This document shows positions 14,005 through 20,008 of a DNA stretch of 20,008 bases, piece by piece (the first letter of the stretch is position 1; every line of letters starts with the position of its first letter). This DNA comes from an uncultured Thiotrichaceae bacterium. GTDB taxonomy: Bacteria; Pseudomonadota; Gammaproteobacteria; Thiotrichales; Thiotrichaceae. The notes under the pieces were generated by a model, which saw only the letters and a list, made by a program, of their open reading frames with translations, did no database searches and was not told the DNA's origin. A program made the position numbers and the translations under genes. The stretch is taken from positions 1 to 20,008 of the forward strand of contig CALHTA010000054.1 in assembly GCA_938038645.1 (NCBI GenBank), read 5' to 3'.

Positions 14005-15043
14005 TCGGGTTGGAAATGGGTAATCCCCATTCCGTACTTTCTGTATGCAATGTTTCGAAGCTTTCAAGTGGGTCAGTACTCTCTTCAAATCGGGCAATGT
14101 GAAAGACAGCATCGCCTTCGTTGACCAAAGGAAGATTGGTTCTGCCGATTAAAATACCCGGAAATTCAGAAGTAATCACTTGTTCCTGTATGCCAAAGGG
14201 GTCTGAAATCGTGCCCAGTCTTTGACCTGCTGAAATAGAGCATCCCAAGCCCACGGTGGCACGCAAAATACCACTGCGATCAGCACGAATCCAATGAGAA
14301 GAGTTGGCGGTCACACTTTTAGAAAGATTCTTTTTACGGCTAGGGCGAAGCATGCCGAGCTCACGCATAACATTTAAAACCCCGCGAGCACCAATACGAA
14401 TCGAAGACTCGTCAAAGCGCAAGGCTTCACCGGCTTCATAAAGTAAAATAGGAATGCCTTGTTCATCTGCATAATGACGAAGAGACCCATCTCTTAAATT
14501 GGTATTAAGAACCACAGGGGCGTCAAATGCTTGAGCGAGTCGCGCGGTTTCAGGGTTTTGTAGCTGAGCGCGTATTTGGGGAAGGTTGTCTCTGTGAAGT
14601 GCAGCGGTGTGCAAGTCGATGCCGCAGTCTGATTTTAAAACGATCTCATTAACAAATAAATGGGCCAAGCGGCTGGCGACAGAGCCATTACTATTACCCG
14701 GAAAGCAGCGGTTGAGATCTCGTCTATCGGGAGTATAGCGAGATTGTGCAAGAAACCCCTGAACGTTCACAATGGGCACAGCAATTAGTGTGCCTCGAAT
14801 GCTACCTAAACCCTTGTAGTCTAAAACCCGGCGAACAATCTCGACACCATTGATTTCATCTCCATGAATAGCGGCGCTAAGAAATAACGTAGGCCCCGGT
14901 TTTTTACCTCTAACCACTTGCACCGGCATCTTCAAAGAAGTGTGCGTATAAAGATCCGTTACGGGTAGTTCTATTGTGCGGCGCTCACCAGGCGCAATGA
15001 CATGCTCACCGAGTGTCAGCAGATCGTGTTGAATCGTATTCAT
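13997..15043 (-). CDS. Succinylglutamate desuccinylase/aspartoacylase-family zinc acylase
   Basis: A 348-residue M14-like zinc hydrolase. Zinc ligands are His60 and Glu63 in AAIHGDEINGVE and His145 in GIDLHTA. Substrate-binding Asn111-Arg112 sits in RRDLNRCFPG, and the probable general base is Glu203 in LLYEAGEA. The C-terminal part (about 250-330) is a beta-rich biotinyl/lipoyl-like domain (SGILRATVGLG, PGILIGRTNLPLVNEGDAVFHI) found in many of the larger family members. Members remove acyl groups from N-acyl amino acids or small peptides; the actual substrate is unknown. Pairing with a RimB-like protease suggests trimming of glutamate- or amide-linked tags (inference). No arginine succinyltransferase genes are nearby, so arginine breakdown is unlikely. 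Confidence 0.9.
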   Translation of the reverse strand: MNTIQHDLLTLGEHVIAPGERRTIELPVTDLYTHTSLKMPVQVVRGKKPGPTLFLSAAIHGDEINGVEIVRRVLDYKGLGSIRGTLIAVPIVNVQGFLAQSRYTPDRRDLNRCFPGNSNGSVASRLAHLFVNEIVLKSDCGIDLHTAALHRDNLPQIRAQLQNPETARLAQAFDAPVVLNTNLRDGSLRHYADEQGIPILLYEAGEALRFDESSIRIGARGVLNVMRELGMLRPSRKKNLSKSVTANSSHWIRADRSGILRATVGLGCSISAGQRLGTISDPFGIQEQVITSEFPGILIGRTNLPLVNEGDAVFHIARFEESTDPLESFETLHTESTEWGLPISNPII

Positions 15044-15187
15044 CGACTTTTCGTCTCTTTTTTAGCCCTGTAGGTTATTAGTCAGACTTTAAGCGATTTG
15101 GTTTAGAAAAGTTGACAATAACCTTTGTTTGAAAATAACACTTATTAGAGGTCAAAGGGAGATTTTATTGCTGAGAAGTGAGCAGGC

Positions 15188-15215
15188 AAAGAAAAGGGGT
15201 GTAAAACACCCCGAA
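15188..15215 (-). terminator. Terminator of the tauABC-type operon
   Basis: On the minus strand, GGGGTGT pairs with ACACCCC (plus positions 15206-15212 and 15196-15202) around a 3-nt loop and is followed by TTTTCTTT. It is about 183 bp beyond the permease stop, so the mRNA would have a long 3' end containing the 15334-15364 hairpin. Confidence 0.85.
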
Positions 15216-15333
15216 TTTCTTTTCGATATCATTTCTGGATAACGTTTTATTTTTATTTTGACCAACCAGTGTATTTTTATTGTTATGTTATTTTTTATTA
15301 TTCGTTTTGGTTGCTTGGTTATGCCCTGAAACT

Positions 15334-15364
15334 GCGTTCACTATACCGTTGGTCGAGTGAACGC
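15334..15364. repeat. Inverted repeat after the permease gene
   Basis: GCGTTCACT (15334-15342) and AGTGAACGC (15356-15364) form a perfect 9-bp stem with a 13-nt loop, 31 bp beyond the permease stop on the minus strand. No T-run follows, so it is more likely an RNA-stabilising hairpin or a binding site than a terminator. Confidence 0.6.
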
Positions 15365-15394
15365 TATCTGAACAAGTGCGAATTAATTAAACAA

Positions 15395-17281
15395 TTAACC
15401 CTTACCTCTCCATGGAATCGTGCGATGAATAATAAACCGCATGATCAGGTCAAACATGAGTCCTAACAATCCAAGTAACAAGATTGTCATCCAGATGATT
15501 TCATAGTCAGACTGCTTACGTGCAACATTCTCTACAAAACCAATACCGGTTGTTCCTGCGAGCATTTCAGCAGCAACCAACGTTCCCCAACACACACCAA
15601 TGGCGATACGAATACCGGTTAATATTTCAGGCAGTGAGTTCGGTAAGATTACCTTGCGAATAATCTGGAACTTAGTCGCTCCTAATGAATGAGCGGCATG
15701 GATCTTCGACAGTTGAGTACCCGTTGCACCCGTTCTAGCTGAAATAACCATAATGGCAAAAGCAACCATGAATAGTAGGAAGATCTTTCCGTCGTCCTGA
15801 ATACCAAAGATAGTTAGAATCAAAGGTGCCCAAGCTAGCGGTGGAATAGGGCGATAAAGTTCGATTAAAGGATCAAAGAAGCCTTTAGCAAAACGAGATA
15901 GACCCATATACAGACCTAATGGAACCCCTAGAAGGATACCGAAGAACAAACCGGCCAATACACGCATTAATGAATCCCAGATATGACCGATGGGGATCGG
16001 CACTAACATAGACTCATATTGACCGGTTGCAAATGCGTAAACTCGATCTTTAAGATTGTTCAATACCTTACCGTTATCATCGTGGCGTGAGTATTCTCCT
16101 GGGATCAGGTCTGCGATCCAGTCAGGAACTAAAATCTCTAGAACAGTCCCAATTGGCTTCATCTCATACCAAAGTAAAGGAATACCTTTATATCCCACAT
16201 CGGGATCAGCCATTTTTACAAAGGTGTTTAGCGTATCAGAAGGTTTTGGAAGCCAGCGTCCCGACCCTTGCTCAGAGCAGGCTCTGTTTCCAGCAAGAAT
16301 GTCACCACCTGGTAGAGCAAAGATATCGATTAGACGTAGTGATCCTTGTTCGCTTTTCTGAACATCGTCGAAATTGATAAGTGCTTTTTCAACTGATTGC
16401 GTCATTGCCGTTGGGAATATTTTACCGTCATCAATACGGCGATAAATCTTCTCAATTTGCTTGATCATCTCTTTACGCTCAGCAGTGATTGCTTCGCCTT
16501 CAGTGTCGTCAATCTTGAAACCTTTATAGCGTGCCTGAAGTCCTTCAAGCTTTGCCGTAATGCCTTCACCATTGTTGCGAATTTTAGAGAAATCTTTTGA
16601 GATGCCATCCATCACTTCACTGGCTTTAGAGAACTTATAGCCGAAGTCAGTGATTGCCATTGGTGGGATTTCTACGCTAGTTTCGCCCCATGCTGGTTGC
16701 TGTAGCGCTTTTTCACGATCAGGGTCTGGAGTGCCTGGGTAGTTGTCATCAGAGATGTTTACCGCTAATTCATTGATGCGGTTCGCAATTTCATCTAATT
16801 TTCCTGCCGTAGTAGGGTCCATAATGGATGGACTGGCCTGCAACGCCAATGTGTCTCTCATCTCAGCAATAATCGATTTGAGCTCAGTGCGGTCTGCGTC
16901 ATTAAAATTAGTGTCTGCTAGCTTAGCTTCCAGCGCTTCTATTTGACCATAGTCACGCTCTAAGAGAGCGGTACTTCTTAGCTGTCTATTTTCAAGTGGA
17001 AAAGCTGAACGAATTGGGTTAGCCGTACGGTTCAGCTTAGCAACTTGACAAAGCTCGTTTGCAGCCGTGGGAAAGAAGGCGCGGCCCGCATCCCAAGAAA
17101 AATATAGCCAAATGACTAAAATACTGGAGACACCTGCGACAATCCAATGCCATCCACCTAAGGCACGGGTCGGATTACCAAAAACAGCATCCGTCACTTC
17201 CGTGCGGACGAGCCTGCGCCCGTATATTATTGCCCCGATGATGAGGCAAATTAAAACAATAAATAAAATTCCAACAATCAT
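15395..17281 (-). CDS. TauC-like ABC transporter permease with large periplasmic insertion
   Basis: A 628-residue permease, against about 275 for normal TauC/SsuC. Residues 1-21 form an additional N-terminal membrane segment; 44-63 match the usual first segment. From about 75 to 415 lies an insertion with little hydrophobicity, mostly charged and helical, including Lys/Glu-rich heptad-like stretches and two cysteines (Cys78 and Cys335). The standard permease domain runs from about 434 to the end, with SLMRVLAGLFFGILLGVPLG, YRPIPPLAWAPL, the EAA cytoplasmic loop HAAHSLGATKFQIIRKVILP (528-547) that docks the ATPase, and LVAAEMLAGTTGIGF. The positive loop after segment 1 puts the insertion in the periplasm. 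It starts 27 bp after the ATPase gene in the same operon. Substrate is inferred only from the binding protein. Confidence 0.9.
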   Translation of the reverse strand: MIVGILFIVLICLIIGAIIYGRRLVRTEVTDAVFGNPTRALGGWHWIVAGVSSILVIWLYFSWDAGRAFFPTAANELCQVAKLNRTANPIRSAFPLENRQLRSTALLERDYGQIEALEAKLADTNFNDADRTELKSIIAEMRDTLALQASPSIMDPTTAGKLDEIANRINELAVNISDDNYPGTPDPDREKALQQPAWGETSVEIPPMAITDFGYKFSKASEVMDGISKDFSKIRNNGEGITAKLEGLQARYKGFKIDDTEGEAITAERKEMIKQIEKIYRRIDDGKIFPTAMTQSVEKALINFDDVQKSEQGSLRLIDIFALPGGDILAGNRACSEQGSGRWLPKPSDTLNTFVKMADPDVGYKGIPLLWYEMKPIGTVLEILVPDWIADLIPGEYSRHDDNGKVLNNLKDRVYAFATGQYESMLVPIPIGHIWDSLMRVLAGLFFGILLGVPLGLYMGLSRFAKGFFDPLIELYRPIPPLAWAPLILTIFGIQDDGKIFLLFMVAFAIMVISARTGATGTQLSKIHAAHSLGATKFQIIRKVILPNSLPEILTGIRIAIGVCWGTLVAAEMLAGTTGIGFVENVARKQSDYEIIWMTILLLGLLGLMFDLIMRFIIHRTIPWRGKG

Positions 17282-17308
17282 TGTGATTTATCCCGAATGT
17301 GTTCGTGT

Positions 17309-18112
17309 TTATGCTGCGTTACTCTTGCCCATGATCTCTTCTTCCATATCCCAAATCATGGTTAAGATTTCTTCACGGGTCTCAGTGAATAAGTCGCTAT
17401 TTTTGATTTCTCTTGGATCTGTTGTTAGACCTTGCTCAGCAAAAGGAAGATTGTATTCCTTATGTAAGCGGCCTGGGCGAGGAGCCATTACAAAGAGGCG
17501 TTCGCCTAAGAGTAGTGCTTCTTCAACAGAGTGCGTGATAATCATGATTGTCTTACCAGTCTCTTTCCAAATCTTGAGAACCAGCGTTTGCATTTTTTCT
17601 CTCGTCAATGCATCGAGTGCGCCTAAAGGCTCATCCATCAAAATCAAATCAGGATCGTTTATCAGGCAGCGAGCCAAAGCAACACGTTGCTGCATACCAC
17701 CAGATAGCTGATAAGTCGGGGTGTCACCAAAGCCTTGTAAGCCAACAATATCCAACCACTCTTCAACTTTTTTCGCGGTTTCTTTTTTATCTGAGCCTTT
17801 CATACGTAGGCCAAAGTTGACGTTTTCAGCAACGGTCAGCCACTCAAATAAGGCGCCTTGCTGGAATACCATGCCGCGGTTAACACCAGGACCTGAAATT
17901 TCTTCATTACCTAAATAGAAAGCACCGCCAGTAGGGCGATTAAATCCTGCAATAATGTTGAGTAGCGTCGTTTTTCCGCAGCCAGAGGGGCCTAACACAG
18001 ACAATAATTCGCCTTCTTTTAATGTGAAACTCACGTCCTTTAATGCATGGACGATTCCACCCCCCTTTGTATTGAAAACCATATTGACTTTATCGGCAAT
18101 TAGGTCGCTCAT
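17309..18112 (-). CDS. tauB: TauB/SsuB-type ABC transporter ATPase
   Basis: A 267-residue nucleotide-binding subunit powering import. Motifs: Walker A GPSGCGKT (41-48), Q-loop VFQQGALFEW (Gln84/85), signature LSGGMQQR (136-143), Walker B LILMDEP (156-162), D-loop GALD and switch His194 in ITHSVEEAL. The C-terminus PRPGRLHKEYNLPF is typical of nitrate/taurine/sulfonate importers. AGGGG 8 nt upstream is a strong ribosome site. It lies between the binding-protein and permease genes, 164 bp after the former; that gap carries a terminator-like hairpin, so its expression is probably lower than that of the binding protein. Confidence 0.93.
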   Translation of the reverse strand: MSDLIADKVNMVFNTKGGGIVHALKDVSFTLKEGELLSVLGPSGCGKTTLLNIIAGFNRPTGGAFYLGNEEISGPGVNRGMVFQQGALFEWLTVAENVNFGLRMKGSDKKETAKKVEEWLDIVGLQGFGDTPTYQLSGGMQQRVALARCLINDPDLILMDEPLGALDALTREKMQTLVLKIWKETGKTIMIITHSVEEALLLGERLFVMAPRPGRLHKEYNLPFAEQGLTTDPREIKNSDLFTETREEILTMIWDMEEEIMGKSNAA

Positions 18113-18152
18113 GAAGTGTACCCCTGATTATATCTTAGCTTTGGTTAGGCTA

Positions 18153-18193
18153 TAAAAATGGCAGATGATCGCTGATTAGCAAACATCTGCCAT
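18153..18193 (-). terminator. Internal terminator/attenuator between binding-protein and ATPase genes
   Basis: On the minus strand, ATGGCAGATG pairs perfectly over 10 bp with CATCTGCCAT (plus 18184-18193 and 18158-18167) around a 16-nt loop that itself can form GCT/AGC, followed by TTTTA. It lies 83 bp after the binding-protein stop and 40 bp before the ATPase start. Confidence 0.8.
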
Positions 18194-18276
18194 ACCTTCT
18201 TTAGATCTCGCTTTATAAAGTAACTCATCAGACCATCAATTAGCTACTCTAAATAAAGCAGTACTGCGTAAAATGA

Positions 18277-19257
18277 TTATTTCAAGAAAGAAGTATCAAT
18301 TGTAACGCTGTAGTCTTTAAGTGCTGGTTTCTCTTTAGTTGCAAAAGCGTTACCAACGATGCCGATAGCAACATCAGCCATTCCGCCTTTGTTGAAGTAC
18401 TTATCTAGCTGCTCTTGGTTGCTTGGGAAAACGAAGTCTTCCATTTGCTTCTTAGCCGCTTCTGGCGTCATACCCGCGTCTTTAGCGATAACAGCAAGCT
18501 TGCTTTGATCTTTAGCAAAAGCCATGTTCGCATCTTCAGTGACTTTAAGGAAAGTACGAACTAGATCAGGATTTTCTTGAGCAAACTTCTCTGTCACCGA
18601 TACAACGTCAAAGCTGATGATACCTGCTGCTTCTTTTTGCTCAGCAGTCATCAATTTCTTACCCACTTCGTACATCTTGGCCATAGAGTTTCCACCGAAA
18701 CCACAAGCCATTACCACAGCGCCATCAGCCAAAGATACTGCAGCGTCAGCAGGCGCTTGGTCGATTACTTTGATCTTGCTAACGTCAACTTTCAACTCAC
18801 GCATCATCATGCGGAAACTGTAGTCAGCCATTGTCTGTAAAGGAACAGCCACTGATTGACCTTCCAGCTCAGAAGCATTGGTAGTATCGATGCCTGCGCC
18901 GTTTCTAACAACACAGTCGTTTGCTGGGTATTGAACAGCAATAGAAACCATTTTGATTGGCGCGCCAGCATTTACAGCACCAATGAAAGGGGCAAGACCT
19001 TGGCTGTAAGAAATGTCGATGTCACCAGCAAGCATTGCTTCTGTCATCTGTGTGCCCGCATCAAAGTTAGTCCATCCAACTGGAACACCTAAAGCGTCGT
19101 CATATGCCGCTTCAACTTTTGCGATTTGGTTTGGAGTAGCCCACTCAAGGAAGAACGCCACGTTAACTTGGTCAGCAGCAGCCATAACGGGTGAAGTCAT
19201 CGCGCTAGCAACTACTGCAGTTGCCGCTAATGTAGTTAGTTTATTTATAGTTCTCAT
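18277..19257 (-). CDS. tauA: TauA-type periplasmic substrate-binding protein
   Basis: A 326-residue exported binding protein, first gene of the operon. The Sec signal peptide ends near residue 27 (TSPVMAA before DQVNV). The mature N-terminus VNVAFFLEWATPNQ, then WTNFDAGTQMTEAMLAGDIDI and SQGLAPFIGAV, follows the TauA/NMT1-like class II fold for taurine, sulfonates and related small ligands. Cysteines in NDCVV and MACGFGG probably form a disulfide across the lobe. No taurine dioxygenase, taurine transaminase or sulfoacetaldehyde enzyme is in the window, so taurine is a family-based guess. The ribosome site TGGAA is 6 nt from the ATG. The promoter and leader hairpin are listed separately. Confidence 0.9.
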   Translation of the reverse strand: MRTINKLTTLAATAVVASAMTSPVMAAADQVNVAFFLEWATPNQIAKVEAAYDDALGVPVGWTNFDAGTQMTEAMLAGDIDISYSQGLAPFIGAVNAGAPIKMVSIAVQYPANDCVVRNGAGIDTTNASELEGQSVAVPLQTMADYSFRMMMRELKVDVSKIKVIDQAPADAAVSLADGAVVMACGFGGNSMAKMYEVGKKLMTAEQKEAAGIISFDVVSVTEKFAQENPDLVRTFLKVTEDANMAFAKDQSKLAVIAKDAGMTPEAAKKQMEDFVFPSNQEQLDKYFNKGGMADVAIGIVGNAFATKEKPALKDYSVTIDTSFLK

Positions 19258-19298
19258 AATGATTCCATTGTTTGTACGATTGATAAAGATGATTCTGC

Positions 19299-19324
19299 GA
19301 GAGTAATAAAAAACCCTTACTCTC
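19299..19324 (-). promoter_or_regulatory. Leader hairpin or operator at the tauA transcription start
   Basis: GAGAGTAA (19299-19306) and TTACTCTC (19317-19324) form a perfect 8-bp dyad with a 10-nt A/C-rich centre. It begins right at the start site predicted from the promoter at 19332-19360, so it could be a 5' stabilising stem-loop or an operator blocking the start. Confidence 0.6.
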
Positions 19325-19331
19325 TGCTTTC

Positions 19332-19360
19332 AATATAATTTTTTTGACAAGCTTTAGCAA
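19332..19360 (-). promoter_or_regulatory. Sigma-70-like promoter of the tauABC-type operon
   Basis: On the minus strand, TTGCTA (complement of 19355-19360), a spacer of exactly 17 nt rich in A, and TATATT (complement of 19332-19337) match four and five of six consensus bases. The predicted start near 19325 gives a leader of about 68 nt. Confidence 0.65.
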
Positions 19361-19924
19361 TTTTTTAAGCAGTAAAGTATCCCAATCCACTCGATTTCAT
19401 GAGAGCTTGAAATGGCCTAGGTCCTCAAAAATAAAGAGTTTGAGGCGAATTGCTTGGTTATTGTCAAAAAAGTATGTTTGGGCTAGGTGGGTTATCACTT
19501 TGATAGCGCTGGAAGCAATAAATGCTTCAGGTGTAACCAGAATTGTTCCCCCTTTCCTCAATAGTATTGATGAACATGATTGGAAATAGTTCATCTGCTA
19601 CAGCAACGCTTCAATTAGCTCCTGCATCGATCCTAACATAATGCCATTTCAAATATTTGATTAGACCCAGTTCGATTGAATGGTTGGGCCAGCAAGGAAG
19701 AAGAGCGCTATGTATTTCATAAGCTTTTAGCGATGGCAAGTATTGCGCAGAATATTTAGTGTTTTTTTCAAACATAAATGGCGTTGATAAGTGACAGCCC
19801 GTGCACACAAACGTTAGAAGTTGACACTTTTGTCATGTGAAATTTGATTTTTATATGGGCTTAAAAGCTAATTGGTTTTTAATTTATCTATTTAAAACAG
19901 TGGTTTAGGTTTTTAGTTGGGAAG
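19361..19924. other. Region without a convincing gene
   Basis: About 560 bp. Short minus-strand frames of 65 codons each at 19397-19594 and 19611-19808 and a plus-strand frame at 19344-19589 have no ribosome sites and no recognisable domain; the two minus-strand frames are in different phases and could be remnants of a decayed gene. Otherwise it holds only AT-rich sequence and the dyad at 19822-19835. Confidence 0.55.
19822..19835. promoter_or_regulatory. Dyad TGACA-N4-TGTCA, possible enhancer-binding site
   Basis: TGACA (19822-19826) and TGTCA (19831-19835) flank CTTT. The centre lies about 124 bp upstream of the start predicted for the sigma-54 promoter, a normal distance for an upstream activator site. 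It also contains a perfect TTGACA (19821-19826) followed 16 nt later by TTTGAT, so a sigma-70 promoter is an alternative reading. Confidence 0.4.
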
Positions 19925-19941
19925 TTGGCACGGGGTATGCA
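19925..19941 (+). promoter_or_regulatory. Sigma-54 (RpoN) promoter pointing out of the window
   Basis: TTGGCACGGGGTATGCA matches the consensus YTGGCACG-N4-TTGCW at every defined position but one (A for the first T of TTGC). The invariant GG (19927-19928) and GC (19939-19940) are separated by exactly 10 nt as required. The start would be near 19952, and the controlled gene must begin beyond the right edge. Confidence 0.78.
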
Positions 19942-20008
19942 ATGTATTCATCAACAACAAAACGATAATAACAAAATAAAAAAAGTATTTACCAGCAAGC
20001 CCCCGAGA

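Larger units (their letters stand above)
15044..15394. other. 351-bp intergenic region between the acylase gene and the permease gene
   Basis: No convincing gene. It contains the minus-strand terminator at 15188-15212 and an inverted repeat at 15334-15364, and must also hold the promoter of the acylase gene. Sequence between 15213 and 15330 is very AT-rich. The open frame at 15269-15466 (plus) lies mostly over these structures, ends inside the permease gene and has no coding character. Confidence 0.7.

Noticed and set aside
15116..15148. TTGACA-like plus-strand promoter in the acylase upstream region
   Set aside because: The -10 candidates at proper spacing (AATAAC, ATAACA) are poor and no plus-strand gene follows.
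17067..17711. 214-codon plus-strand open frame over the permease and ATPase genes
   Set aside because: It runs antisense across two well supported ABC transporter genes, crosses their junction and has no recognisable domain.
19397..19808. Two short minus-strand frames of 65 codons (19397-19594 and 19611-19808)
   Set aside because: Some stretches look protein-like (for example KGGTILVTPEAF), but they are in different phases, lack ribosome sites and match no family I know. They might be remnants of a decayed gene; a translated search of 19390-19810 would settle it.
1..20008. CRISPR arrays, tRNA or rRNA genes, insertion sequences and prophage genes
   Set aside because: No regularly spaced DNA repeats with unique spacers outside the coding array at 244-699, no rRNA-like stretches or tRNA cloverleaf seen by eye, and no transposase or integrase motifs in the translated frames.

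Overview
The window reads as a stretch of chromosome from a marine-type gammaproteobacterium of moderate GC. Products such as a YbiT-type ABC-F ATPase, the arsC-wrbA-DUF2069 cluster, an MltB-like lipoprotein and a RimB-type protease point there; a Kangiella or Oceanospirillales-like host is a guess from gene content, not something the sequence proves. I see no rRNA, tRNA, CRISPR array, phage gene or intact insertion sequence. Twenty protein genes are supported, and coding density is high except at the right end.

Left third (1-6465): a secreted lipoprotein with six copies of a 14-residue NGRTQQWYIDQYNR-type repeat and a C-terminal LysM domain; a periplasmic TlpA-like thioredoxin on the other strand; the compact run arsC, wrbA, DUF2069 membrane protein; mazG convergent to it with overlapping 3' ends; a small membrane protein; and a long MltB-family lytic transglycosylase lipoprotein. 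The LysM lipoprotein and the transglycosylase share a rare YVPPKP(I/V)V linker motif, so they may be parts of one envelope-remodelling machinery.

Middle (6466-11940): the ABC-F translation factor ybiT, a small basic secreted protein, uppP (undecaprenyl-diphosphatase), a small two-cysteine secreted protein, then two genes joined without a gap: an unrecognised P-loop kinase-like ATPase and a divergent MetA homoserine O-acyltransferase. The MetA carries Thr at the position that normally sets succinyl versus acetyl preference and lacks the lysine pair of E. coli MetA.

Right third (11941-20008): an outer-membrane beta-barrel protein with a helical insertion and a long structured leader; a RimB-like retropepsin-fold protease convergent with an AstE/AspA-type zinc acylase, with no rimK between them; and a tauABC-type ABC importer on the minus strand. 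That importer has a good sigma-70-like promoter, a hairpin at its mRNA 5' end, a terminator hairpin after the binding-protein gene and a final terminator. Its permease is more than twice the usual size because of about 340 extra residues placed in the periplasm. Past it lie about 650 bp with no convincing gene, ending in a near-perfect sigma-54 promoter with an upstream dyad, pointing out of the window.

The strongest candidates for something undescribed are the P-loop ATPase/MetA pair, the repeat-LysM lipoprotein, and the permease with its periplasmic insertion.
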